Source of the DNA: Nitrosomonas sp.
Lineage (GTDB): Bacteria > Pseudomonadota > Gammaproteobacteria > Burkholderiales > Nitrosomonadaceae
Direction: 5' to 3'
Assembly (NCBI GenBank): GCA_019635215.1
Contig: JAHBZZ010000001.1
Location: 186,001-250,000 of the forward strand
DNA length: 64,000 bases
The position numbers and the translations under genes are program-made. Below are positions 1 through 8,557 of this stretch, in pieces; the stretch's first letter is position 1, and each line of letters opens with the position of its first letter. The notes beneath the pieces are model-generated. The model did no database searches. It saw only the letters and a list, made by a program, of their open reading frames with translations, and had not been told where the DNA came from.

Positions 1-930
1 ATAGCCAAGCGCTGCACCCAATCCCGCCATTACCGCTGCCCGTCGTGCCGGTATGTGCAGCGGTAAAAACCCGCTATAACGCCATAGTGAAAATACCAAC
101 CCATAAACCAGCGTGGCAACCAGACTGATATGTAATCCGGAAATCGCCATTAAATGATTCGTACCGGTGCGTGTAAAAATTTCCCAATGATCCGATGAAA
201 TCGCACGTTGATCACCGGTCACCAATGTCTTCAGTACGCCGGCATACGGCTGATCCTGCAAGATCCAGTCAAAACGCTGCTGAATATGCTGCCTTACCTG
301 CTCTATCCGATAGAACGACCATCCGGTTATTGCTTCCAGACGCATGTTGTCATCGGCTTCCCGCACATAACCAACGGCCCGTATGTTGCGCTCCAGCGCC
401 CATTTTTCATAGTCAAATCCATGCGGGTTGGCGGTACTATGCGGACGCTTCAAACGCACAGTCATTTGCCAGCGTTCACCTGGATTTATCACCGGTAACG
501 CTGTTCTGCCGTCATCTCCCGTTTTATTGTTATACCACGATAGCGATATGCGCTTCGGCACATGCGCGTGCGGTGTGATGACATGCTCAACGTCAAACAG
601 AAAACCGGCTTTTCGTTTAGTGTACAATGGGATATTGGAAACGAAACCGGTGATTTGCACATCCCTGCCCTCCCAGTTTTCTGGCAGGCTGTCCGCCAGA
701 CGCCAGTAAGCCTTACCGGCGGCCCAGAAATAACCGCAACCCAACAAAAACACCAGCAACAGGCAACGGCTGATGAAACGCACAGCATGTGTCTGACCTG
801 ACCAGCAAACGATAACGCCGGCAAACAGCGGGAATAGAAAGAATACCAGCGGCATAGCGGGCAAATCAGCCTGCCACTGCAACAATCCCACACCCAGAAC
901 AAACGAAAGTATGCCAAGACGAACGGGCAC
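1..930 (-). CDS. comEC: ComEC/Rec2 competence channel protein, N-terminal part (cut by window edge)
   Basis: ComEC is the inner-membrane channel that carries single-stranded DNA into the cytoplasm during natural transformation. Reading the minus strand from a GTG at 930 gives an open frame of 310 codons that runs off the left edge. It starts MPVRLGILSFVLGVG and continues with several hydrophobic segments and a soluble stretch of the DUF4131/OB type. Near the truncated end is MAISGLHISL, the conserved GISGLH-like motif of the Competence domain. A TAA lies directly upstream in frame (937-939), leaving GTG 930 or TTG 936 as starts. The metallo-hydrolase-like C-terminus is outside the window. The type IV pilus motors upstream and dprA at 35 kb fit a competence role. 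Confidence 0.87.
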   Translation of the reverse strand, partial: MPVRLGILSFVLGVGLLQWQADLPAMPLVFFLFPLFAGVIVCWSGQTHAVRFISRCLLLVFLLGCGYFWAAGKAYWRLADSLPENWEGRDVQITGFVSNIPLYTKRKAGFLFDVEHVITPHAHVPKRISLSWYNNKTGDDGRTALPVINPGERWQMTVRLKRPHSTANPHGFDYEKWALERNIRAVGYVREADDNMRLEAITGWSFYRIEQVRQHIQQRFDWILQDQPYAGVLKTLVTGDQRAISSDHWEIFTRTGTNHLMAISGLHISLVATLVYGLVFSLWRYSGFLPLHIPARRAAVMAGLGAALGY

Positions 931-1250
931 GGGCAATTAAGGTTGCATTTTATGAACTGACAAGAATTCTGGTTTTATCCGGCGGCCGATAATGGATTCC
1001 AGCTGGAATATGATGCCGCCCGGAATTGCCTCAAAGCGGCCAAAACGGCTGGCAATCAAAACACCGTAATACTTGCAACACCGGTTATCCATTAACGGAT
1101 GCTTTATTTTGTCGCGATTGCAAATAATCACTGTACACTCGCATGAAAAACAGTATATTGATTACCTGCTTTATGATGCATATTGCCCGTACAAGCATAT
1201 TTCAATCCCGCATTCAATGCTGTTCTGTGCGCACCGATCAATATTTCCAT
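931..1250. other. Intergenic stretch between comEC and pilU with no supported gene
   Basis: About 320 bases separate comEC from the end of pilU. A GTG-started frame of 64 codons (937-1131, minus) fills part of it, but no ribosome binding site precedes either its GTG or its internal ATG, and the product resembles nothing I know. The comEC promoter probably lies here, but I could not pick a convincing one. Confidence 0.4.
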
Positions 1251-2390
1251 TTATTCCTGAATAGTCAGATGTGCAATCCCCGTACTCAAATCCTTACCCT
1301 TGGCCTCCTTACCCTCCAGTTTGATCTGCAAACGCAGCTCATTCATCGAGTCCGCATTCCGCAAAGCATCTTCGTAGCTGATCAGACCTGCTTCGTAGAG
1401 TTCAAACAATGCCATATCGAATGTCTGCATACCGAGTTCGCGGGATTTTTTCATAATCTGTTTAATTTCATGCACATCCCCTTTGAATATTAAATCAGAA
1501 ATCAATGGCGAATTGAGCATAATTTCAATCGCGGCAGCCCGCCCTTTGCTTTCTTTTTTGGGAATCAGGCGTTGCGCGATCAAGCCTCTTAAATTGAGCG
1601 ACAAATCCATTAATAATTGCGGACGGCGTTCTTCAGGAAAAAAATTGATAATCCGGTCTAGCGCCTGGTTGGCGCTATTCGCATGCAATGTGCCCATGCA
1701 TAAATGGCCGGTTTCAGCAAACGCAATCGCGTGCTCCATGGTTTCACGGTCACGAATTTCGCCGATCAAAATCACATCCGGTGCCTGGCGCAGAGTATTT
1801 TTCAGCGCCGCTTCCCAGGATCCGGTGTCAACACCGACTTCACGCTGCGTGATGATGCAATTGATATGTTCATGGACATATTCCACCGGATCTTCAATGG
1901 TAATAATATGACCGTAGCTGTTCTTATTTCGATGCCCTATCAAAGCTGCCATGGACGTTGACTTACCCGATCCGGTACCGCCAACAAAAATAACCAGACC
2001 GCGTTTACTCATGACCACTTCCTTAAGTATCGGTGGCAAGCCCAGATCGTCAGCATCCGGTATCTTTGTCGTAATTGTCCGTAATACGAGCCCTACCCGT
2101 TGTTGCTGAACAAATGTATTGACGCGGAAACGCCCGATTCCGGCAGGATTGATCGCAAAATTACATTCCTTGGTCTGTTCGAATTCTTCAATCTGCTTTT
2201 CATTCATGATCGCACGTGCCATAACCTCAGTATGCCCGGCTGATAAGGACTGCTGAGATACAGGCGTCATTTTTCCATCGATCTTTAATGCCGGTGGAAA
2301 ACCCGCGGTAATAAACAAGTCTGACGCTTTCTTGCTTAGCATTAAACGCAGAAGATCATGCATGAATTTTACCGCTTGCTCTTTATTCAT
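1251..2390 (-). CDS. pilU: Type IV pilus retraction ATPase PilU
   Basis: PilU is an accessory retraction ATPase that works with PilT at the base of the type IV pilus. The 379-residue product carries Walker A GGTGSGKST (about 137-145), an Asp box ITIEDPVEY (163-171), Walker B VILIGEIRD (206-214) and a His box TGHLCMGTLH (227-236). The frame could begin at 2402 (MGMAMNK), but MNKEQAVKFMHDLL at 2390 matches the usual PilU N-terminus, and neither start has a clear ribosome binding site. It follows pilT almost without a gap, so the two are probably co-transcribed and coupled. PilU lacks the AIRNLIRE motif seen in the neighbouring PilT, which separates the two paralogues. Confidence 0.95.
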   Translation of the reverse strand: MNKEQAVKFMHDLLRLMLSKKASDLFITAGFPPALKIDGKMTPVSQQSLSAGHTEVMARAIMNEKQIEEFEQTKECNFAINPAGIGRFRVNTFVQQQRVGLVLRTITTKIPDADDLGLPPILKEVVMSKRGLVIFVGGTGSGKSTSMAALIGHRNKNSYGHIITIEDPVEYVHEHINCIITQREVGVDTGSWEAALKNTLRQAPDVILIGEIRDRETMEHAIAFAETGHLCMGTLHANSANQALDRIINFFPEERRPQLLMDLSLNLRGLIAQRLIPKKESKGRAAAIEIMLNSPLISDLIFKGDVHEIKQIMKKSRELGMQTFDMALFELYEAGLISYEDALRNADSMNELRLQIKLEGKEAKGKDLSTGIAHLTIQE

Positions 2391-2405
2391 AGCCATACCC
2401 ATGAA

Positions 2406-3446
2406 TTATCTGAAATTGTCTTTATTTGCTGCCTTATTACGCGCTTCGGCCGTAGTCACGATATTACGCCTTACCAGCTCGGTCAGGTTCTGATCCAGTG
2501 TCTGCATGCCAAGATTTTGTCCGGTCTGGATTGCAGAATACATTTGCGCAACTTTGGCTTCACGAATCAAATTACGTATTGCGGGTGTACCAATCATGAT
2601 TTCATGGGCAGCAACACGGCCATTACCATTTTTTGTTTTCAGCAGTGTCTGCGATATTACTGCTCTGAGTGACTCCGATAGCATTGCGCGTATCATTTCC
2701 TTTTCTTCCGCCGGGAAAACGTCAATGATACGGTCTATGGTCTTAGCCGCTGAACTGGTATGCAAGGTGCCAAAAACCAGATGACCGGTTTCTGCAGCCG
2801 TCATGGCTAGGCGTATGGTTTCCAGGTCACGCAATTCACCGACCAGGATGATATCGGGATCCTCACGCAGCGCTGAACGCAGCGCATTTTCAAAGCTGTG
2901 CGTATCACGGCCTACTTCACGCTGATTGATGAGGCATTTTTTACTTTGGTGAACAAATTCGATAGGGTCTTCCAGCGTCAGGATATGCCCATACTCATTC
3001 TCGTTGATATGATTGATCATGGCGGCCAGCGTAGTTGATTTGCCAGACCCGGTCGGTCCGGTCACAAGTACCACGCCACGCGGTTGATTGGCAATTTCCG
3101 TGAAAATCTTCGGGGCACTAAGCTCCTCAAGCGTCAGTACTTTTGATGGAATTGTCCGCATGACAGTCGCCGCACCGCGCTGCGTATTGAACGCATTGAC
3201 ACGAAACCGCGCCAGATTCGGCACTTCAAACGAGAAATCACACTCCAGGTTTTCTTCATAGTATTTGCGCTGACCATCGTTCATAATGTCGTACACCATG
3301 GCGTGTACTTCCTTATGCTCCATTTCCGGCAAATTAATGCGTTTGACTTCACCATGCACGCGAATCATAGGCGGCATACCAGCCGATAAATGCAAATCCG
3401 AAGCCTTGTTCTTAACGACGAATGCAAGCAGTTCCACTATATTCAT
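2406..3446 (-). CDS. pilT: Type IV pilus retraction ATPase PilT
   Basis: PilT is the hexameric motor that depolymerises type IV pili, powering twitching and DNA uptake. The 346-residue product starts MNIVELLAFVVKNKASDLH. It has Walker A GPTGSGKST (130-138), an Asp box LTLEDPIEF (156-164), Walker B IILVGELRD (199-207) and the PilT-specific C-terminal motif AIRNLIRE (289-296). The frame is open 83 codons further upstream, but the ATG at 3446 has a good AGGGGA ribosome binding site four bases before it and gives the family N-terminus. It is the first gene of the pilT-pilU pair and divergent from the acyltransferase gene at 3770. Confidence 0.97.
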   Translation of the reverse strand: MNIVELLAFVVKNKASDLHLSAGMPPMIRVHGEVKRINLPEMEHKEVHAMVYDIMNDGQRKYYEENLECDFSFEVPNLARFRVNAFNTQRGAATVMRTIPSKVLTLEELSAPKIFTEIANQPRGVVLVTGPTGSGKSTTLAAMINHINENEYGHILTLEDPIEFVHQSKKCLINQREVGRDTHSFENALRSALREDPDIILVGELRDLETIRLAMTAAETGHLVFGTLHTSSAAKTIDRIIDVFPAEEKEMIRAMLSESLRAVISQTLLKTKNGNGRVAAHEIMIGTPAIRNLIREAKVAQMYSAIQTGQNLGMQTLDQNLTELVRRNIVTTAEARNKAANKDNFR

Positions 3447-3769
3447 GTCATCCCCTGATGTCCGCTGATATCGGAAAATATTAAACTTTTGAAGTTCAGC
3501 ACTATCGGATGAACAAGCGCAATAGATTAGGGTTATTTCATACTTTGGCCGAAAAATGGAATGCACAGCGGATGTTTCATCTGCGTAACGCAACCGGATA
3601 ATCACACAGCAGATAGATCTATCGAGGTATTTTGGTTCAATTGACCGGAATATCATGACCGAAGGCATAAACCGCCCAACCGTGGGCGGCATCACAGGCT
3701 GTTGAATGCGCTCATTTCAGGGTAGAATATTTCTCAAGTTCAGATATATCACCGTATCCGGCAATTCAC
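3447..3769. promoter_or_regulatory. Divergent intergenic region pilT / acyltransferase
   Basis: These 323 bases separate two divergent genes and must hold promoters in both directions. An open minus frame continues from pilT to 3695, but it starts upstream of the strong pilT ribosome binding site and shows no family similarity, so I treat it as non-coding. I found no operator-like repeat. Confidence 0.35.
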
Positions 3770-4564
3770 ATGAAACAAAGCACACCACGTTACATCCGCA
3801 TGATTCGACTGACCAGGCTATTCATCCATGTTGTATGGGGAATCTTACAGGCTGTTTTCTATCCGTATTGTCCCCAGGAAAAACAACAGCGCATGATGCA
3901 AAACTGGGCTGCCGGTATATTGAAAATATTGAATATCGATTTGCAATGTTCCGGTGAAATACCCGGAGAGGAAATCAAATGCGCATTATTTGTCGCCAAT
4001 CATATTTCCTGGCTCGACATCTGTGTCATGATGGCTGCCAGTCCGACGCAATTTGTCGCCAAATCGGAAATCAAGAACTGGCCTGTTATCGGATTTTTAT
4101 GCAAAAGAATCGGGACTATATTTATCGAGCGTTCCAAACGCAGTGATACGCTGCGCACAAATCATGAAATCAGTACCGTGCTCAGCACGGGGGAACGGGT
4201 TTGCATTTTTCCAGAGGCAGGCACCAGTGACGGGACAAGAATCAATCATTTTCACGCATCCCTGTTACAGTCCGCCATCAATGCAGAAGCCTATTTATAT
4301 CCTGTCGCCATCCGCTACCTGGATCACACCGGAGAAATCTCCAGAGATGCAGCTTATATCGACGTATCTCTCGCCGTTTCATTGCGAAAAATCCTGAAGC
4401 AGCCTTGCATAGAAGCAATACTGGCTTTTAACGATGCCATTCACAGTTCAGGAAAAAACCGCCGCGAGCTGGCGCGTTCAGCCGAGCAAGCCGTAGCTAA
4501 CAGGCTGTCGCTGCCGCTGTACCACACTGAATCCGGAAAACCTTCCTATCTTCCAGGCGCATAG
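3770..4564 (+). CDS. 1-acyl-sn-glycerol-3-phosphate acyltransferase family protein (PlsC-like)
   Basis: This family transfers an acyl group to lysophosphatidate or a related lysolipid at the inner membrane. The 264-residue product has a hydrophobic N-terminal segment (about 15-33), the catalytic HX4D block NHISWLD with H78 and D83, the substrate block FIERSKRS near 118-125, and FPEAGTSDG (147-155), a variant of the usual FPEGTRSxG. The length fits the family. It is divergent from pilT and its last 68 bases overlap the end of convergent apaH. Ornithine-lipid or hopanoid-related acyl transfer cannot be excluded from sequence alone. Confidence 0.85.
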   Translation: MKQSTPRYIRMIRLTRLFIHVVWGILQAVFYPYCPQEKQQRMMQNWAAGILKILNIDLQCSGEIPGEEIKCALFVANHISWLDICVMMAASPTQFVAKSEIKNWPVIGFLCKRIGTIFIERSKRSDTLRTNHEISTVLSTGERVCIFPEAGTSDGTRINHFHASLLQSAINAEAYLYPVAIRYLDHTGEISRDAAYIDVSLAVSLRKILKQPCIEAILAFNDAIHSSGKNRRELARSAEQAVANRLSLPLYHTESGKPSYLPGA

Positions 4565-5318
4565 CGGAAAGCTGTCTATTCCAGACACAACCGCTGTCCA
4601 GTGCAATGATATGTCTGGTAACATATAATCCCAGCGCCGACCAATGACCGCAGATAATCGTATTATTTCTGCTGATTCTGCCGGGGACCTCAAACCAGGG
4701 CATATAGCCATCCGGTATCGAATCACGCTCCCCCTTATACACGAAATTCATTCTGCCATCAGGACTACAAACACGCATACGTGTCATCGCATTGACGATT
4801 ACGCGCAGACGTTCTGAATCTTTCCAGTTGTCATGCCAGTAATCAGGTTCATTACCGTACAAACGCGCAAAAACTTCGCGGTAATTGCGCTGTTGCAAAG
4901 CAGCCTCAACTTCTGAAGCCAGTTGCGATGATCTGGCGATTGACCAGCTCGGCAACAAACCAGCATGTACCATGGCATAGTCATCTTCAGCGTAAAAGAG
5001 TCGCTGATGGCGCAGCCAGAACAACATTTGCTCGCTGTCTTCCGCATCGAGAATCGGTTGAATCGTATCGTTCTTGTGACTACGTGCAATGCCGGCATGC
5101 ACCATCAGCAAATGCAAGTCATGATTACCCAACACCATGATGACCGCATCACTCACCTGTTTCACGAAACGCAACACCGCCAATGAATCCGGTCCGCGAT
5201 TGACGATATCGCCGACCAGCCACAGCCTGTCACGTTTCGGGTTAAATCCGATTAAATCAAGCAGTGCCATAAACGCGGTATAACAGCCCTGAATATCCCC
5301 GACCGCGTAAGTTGCCAT
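4497..5318 (-). CDS. apaH: Symmetrical bis(5'-nucleosyl)-tetraphosphatase ApaH
   Basis: ApaH hydrolyses Ap4A to two ADP and, in other proteobacteria, also removes NpnN caps from RNA. The 273-residue product shows the calcineurin-type metallophosphatase signatures GDIQGC (7-12), GDIVNRGPDS (36-45) and LGNHD (63-67), then MVHAGLLPSW and a late CGHWSALG. The start at 5318 gives the usual MATYAVGDIQG N-terminus. It lies five bases after dapB on the same strand, so the two probably share a transcript. The 3' end overlaps the end of the convergent acyltransferase gene by 68 bases, and both reading frames appear intact there. Confidence 0.96.
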   Translation of the reverse strand: MATYAVGDIQGCYTAFMALLDLIGFNPKRDRLWLVGDIVNRGPDSLAVLRFVKQVSDAVIMVLGNHDLHLLMVHAGIARSHKNDTIQPILDAEDSEQMLFWLRHQRLFYAEDDYAMVHAGLLPSWSIARSSQLASEVEAALQQRNYREVFARLYGNEPDYWHDNWKDSERLRVIVNAMTRMRVCSPDGRMNFVYKGERDSIPDGYMPWFEVPGRISRNNTIICGHWSALGLYVTRHIIALDSGCVWNRQLSAMRLEDRKVFRIQCGTAAATAC

Positions 5319-5323
5319 ACCAA

Positions 5324-6151
<828 letters not shown>

Positions 6152-6640
6152 TTATGGTGTATAGGGTTGATATTTATCGAAATGACTGTCAGGTGCACTG
6201 TTCGAATTTCCGGATTCAGCATCGGTTGTCGCTGAATGCTCAGAGCGACTGCCCAATTCTTTATCCTCCGGACTTTCAGATCTCGATTGTAAATCCGTCC
6301 GCGATTTTTTACCGCCGGAATAAATTTCCTGCAGCTCGGTTCGTATTAATCGATCATCTTCAAAATAGATGGTCAATCTTTTCTGTTCAACCAGTTCACC
6401 TCTGATACGCTGAATATATGCATAATCCCAGCGACTATTGCGAAACGGGTCAACAATCAGCGGTGAACCCAATACAAACCTGACTTGCGGTCGAGTCATG
6501 CCAGGCCGTAACTTTTCAAGCATTTCGTCAGTAACAACATTACCTTGCTGCACATCGATTTTATACAATATACGCGGCGCTAATGAACATCCGGCCAGAA
6601 GATGCCAAAAAACCAGCAAAGTTATTATTTTTATTGTCAT
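6152..6640 (-). CDS. bamE: Outer-membrane assembly lipoprotein BamE (SmpA/OmlA)
   Basis: BamE is the small lipoprotein of the BAM complex that inserts beta-barrel proteins in the outer membrane. Starting at the ATG at 6640 gives a lipoprotein signal MTIKIITLLVFWHLLAGC with an LAGC lipobox. It is followed by the SmpA core with LRPGMTRPQVRFVLGSP and WDYAYIQR. An upstream TTG at 6685 would put 15 charged residues before the signal and is less likely. The last 50 or so residues are a hydrophilic Ser/Asp/Glu-rich tail beyond the usual domain. Divergent from fur, the common arrangement in betaproteobacteria, and upstream of dapB. Confidence 0.93.
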   Translation of the reverse strand: MTIKIITLLVFWHLLAGCSLAPRILYKIDVQQGNVVTDEMLEKLRPGMTRPQVRFVLGSPLIVDPFRNSRWDYAYIQRIRGELVEQKRLTIYFEDDRLIRTELQEIYSGGKKSRTDLQSRSESPEDKELGSRSEHSATTDAESGNSNSAPDSHFDKYQPYTP

Positions 6641-6725
6641 TCTGTTGATATCTTTTGTAAATTCATCTTTGTGTAGTAAACTCAACAGGCTTACATGCGC
6701 AATTTTGAATACCTCCGCAAGTTTT

Positions 6726-6771
6726 TTTACGCTTTTATTTTAACGCAATATGATACAGTAAATAATTTACT
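6726..6771 (+). promoter_or_regulatory. fur promoter with 15-bp palindromic operator candidate
   Basis: A sigma-70-like promoter is visible: TTTACG (6726-6731), a 17-base spacer and TATGAT (6749-6754). Just downstream, over the expected transcription start, is a perfect 7-1-7 inverted repeat AGTAAATAATTTACT (6757-6771). The geometry matches the 7-1-7 description of Fur boxes, while the sequence matches the enterobacterial consensus only in part. An autoregulatory site is plausible but unproven. The site also lies in the divergent fur-bamE region. Confidence 0.55.
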
Positions 6772-6785
6772 TGGCAGAGATAACC

Positions 6786-7229
6786 ATGAGCAATTCTCGA
6801 GAATTCAAGAATATTGATCTAAAAAACATCGGCCTTAAAACCACGCTTCCACGGCTCAAGATACTCAATCTGTTCGAAAACAGTCCGATACGCCATCTTT
6901 CTGCAGAGGATGTGTATAAAGAATTGCTTAATGAAAATGAAGATATTGGTTTGGCCACCGTATACCGGGTTTTAACGCAATTTGAGCAGGCCGGATTACT
7001 TGAACGTCATCATTTTGAAAGTGGCAAAGCGGTTTTTGAATTGAAAGGCGACGGCCATCACGATCACCTGGTTTGCCTGCAATGCGGACGCGTTGAGGAA
7101 TTTTATGACGGAGAAATTGAGAAACGGCAAGTAGCGGTTGCTAAAGAACGCGGATTTAAATTGCAGGCGCACTCCTTATCGTTATATGCCGATTGCTTAC
7201 AGAAAGAATGTCCGCATCGTGACAAATAA
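6786..7229 (+). CDS. fur: Ferric uptake regulator Fur
   Basis: Fur is the iron-responsive repressor of iron acquisition genes. The 147-residue product has an N-terminal winged helix with [17 protein letters not shown] (56-72), then the metal-binding run [11 protein letters not shown] (91-101) with C97 and C100, and a second pair C137/C142. These are classic Fur signatures that separate it from Zur and PerR. The frame is open from a TTG at 6771, but that codon lies inside the promoter palindrome, and the ATG at 6786 has an AGAG-type ribosome binding site. Divergent from bamE. Confidence 0.96.
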   Translation: MSNSREFKNIDLKNIGLKTTLPRLKILNLFENSPIRHLSAEDVYKELLNENEDIGLATVYRVLTQFEQAGLLERHHFESGKAVFELKGDGHHDHLVCLQCGRVEEFYDGEIEKRQVAVAKERGFKLQAHSLSLYADCLQKECPHRDK

Positions 7230-7304
7230 ACTGTATTACCCGTAAAAATAGTGCGCCATTTTATTATTCCACCAAATTATTCAATTTTACCCACCGCGTG
7301 CACC

Positions 7305-8543
7305 ATGAGTTTTTTGCGCCCGTATACCAAAAGGAATCATAAAATCCTAACATTATCAGGATTAATTTTTCTGATATGCGTATTTGCGGTAAATCCACCG
7401 GCTTCTGCCACTGCACAATCATTCAGTCAATGTGTCGCAGAGCTGCAGTTACAGGCACGGCAACAAGGCATTTCGGACAGAACGGTCAATCAAGTCCTCG
7501 GTAAAGTCAAATATCTTGCACGCGTGATTGAGCTAGATCGCCGCCAGCCTGAATTTACACAAACCTTTGCGGGCTACTTTAACACGCGCGTTACAGATGA
7601 ACGGATACGCAAGGGGCGCAGCCTCATTGCAGAACACTCGGGCTTATTAAACAGAATACAGCGGGAAAGCGGCATACCCGCCAAATACCTGGTTTCATTC
7701 TGGGGATTGGAAACCAATTACGGCGGTTATTTTGGCGACTGGTCAGTTCCCGATTCGCTGGCCACGCTGGCCTGTGATCCCCGCCGCAGTACATTCTTTA
7801 CACAGGAATTATTGAATGCCTTGCGGATTATTGATGCAGGCGATATTACACCTGACCGCATGGTCGGCTCATGGGCTGGAGCGATGGGGCATATGCAGTT
7901 CATGCCTTCCACATTCCTGAATTATGCCAAGGATGCAGACGGTGATGGGCGCCGTGATTTGTGGGGAAGCCTGGAAGATGCCATGGCTTCTGCCGCACAT
8001 TTTCTGAAGCGTCTGGGATGGAATCCTGATCTTGAATGGGGGCAGGAAGTCAGATTACCCGCCGGGTTTGATTACTCACTTGCCGGTCTGCATCATCAAT
8101 TGACACTTGGAGAATGGGCGGCACGCGGCGTTACACCGGTTTCGGGCCCCGCGCTATTACCCACTCATCAAAAAGCATCTCTGTTGGTGCCCTCAGGACA
8201 TCAAGGTCCGGCCTTTCTTGTCACACACAATTTCCATGTCATCATGCGCTGGAACCGTTCCGAATTTTACGCATTATCCGTTGGTCATCTAGCCGATCGC
8301 ATTAACGGCAGCCCCGCGTTATCCCAGCCTCCTTTAGAAAATGGAATAAAAATTTCACGGGAGCAAGTCCGCCAGTTGCAGGTGAATCTCAATGCACTGG
8401 GTATCGATGCCGGTGGCGTGGATGGTGTCATGGGCCCGCAGACACGGAAAGCGATCAGCATTTTTCAGCAGCGTACCCAGCGTATTGCGGATGGTCATCT
8501 GGATAGCGAACTGCTCGAAGCCGTACGTGCCGCCGTGCAGTAA
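7305..8543 (+). CDS. Lytic murein transglycosylase, MltB family (SLT_2 plus peptidoglycan-binding domain)
   Basis: It cleaves peptidoglycan glycan strands to 1,6-anhydromuropeptides in the periplasm. From the ATG at 7305 the product is 412 residues, with a signal segment (about 13-36), an SLT_2 domain with FWGLETNYGGYFGDW (catalytic Glu about 136) and GSWAGAMGHMQFMPSTF. A C-terminal PG_binding_1 domain reads REQVRQLQVNLNALGIDAGG...VMGPQTRKAI. Lack of a lipobox favours a soluble or membrane-anchored form over lipoprotein MltB. A GTG at 7251 is an alternative start. It ends 14 bases before the end of the convergent acyl-CoA ligase gene. Confidence 0.92.
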   Translation: MSFLRPYTKRNHKILTLSGLIFLICVFAVNPPASATAQSFSQCVAELQLQARQQGISDRTVNQVLGKVKYLARVIELDRRQPEFTQTFAGYFNTRVTDERIRKGRSLIAEHSGLLNRIQRESGIPAKYLVSFWGLETNYGGYFGDWSVPDSLATLACDPRRSTFFTQELLNALRIIDAGDITPDRMVGSWAGAMGHMQFMPSTFLNYAKDADGDGRRDLWGSLEDAMASAAHFLKRLGWNPDLEWGQEVRLPAGFDYSLAGLHHQLTLGEWAARGVTPVSGPALLPTHQKASLLVPSGHQGPAFLVTHNFHVIMRWNRSEFYALSVGHLADRINGSPALSQPPLENGIKISREQVRQLQVNLNALGIDAGGVDGVMGPQTRKAISIFQQRTQRIADGHLDSELLEAVRAAVQ

Positions 8544-8557
8544 GCCGGAATACCGTT

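Noticed and set aside
937-1131. 64-codon GTG-started minus-strand ORF before comEC
   Set aside because: No ribosome binding site before the GTG or internal ATG, and no family resemblance; probably chance reading in the comEC upstream region.
1143-1493. 116-codon plus-strand ORF overlapping pilU
   Set aside because: Most of it is antisense to the well-supported pilU frame and it lacks a ribosome binding site.
3447-3695. N-terminal extension of pilT by 83 residues
   Set aside because: The AGGGGA site before the ATG at 3446 and the family N-terminus show that translation starts there; the extension has no domain.
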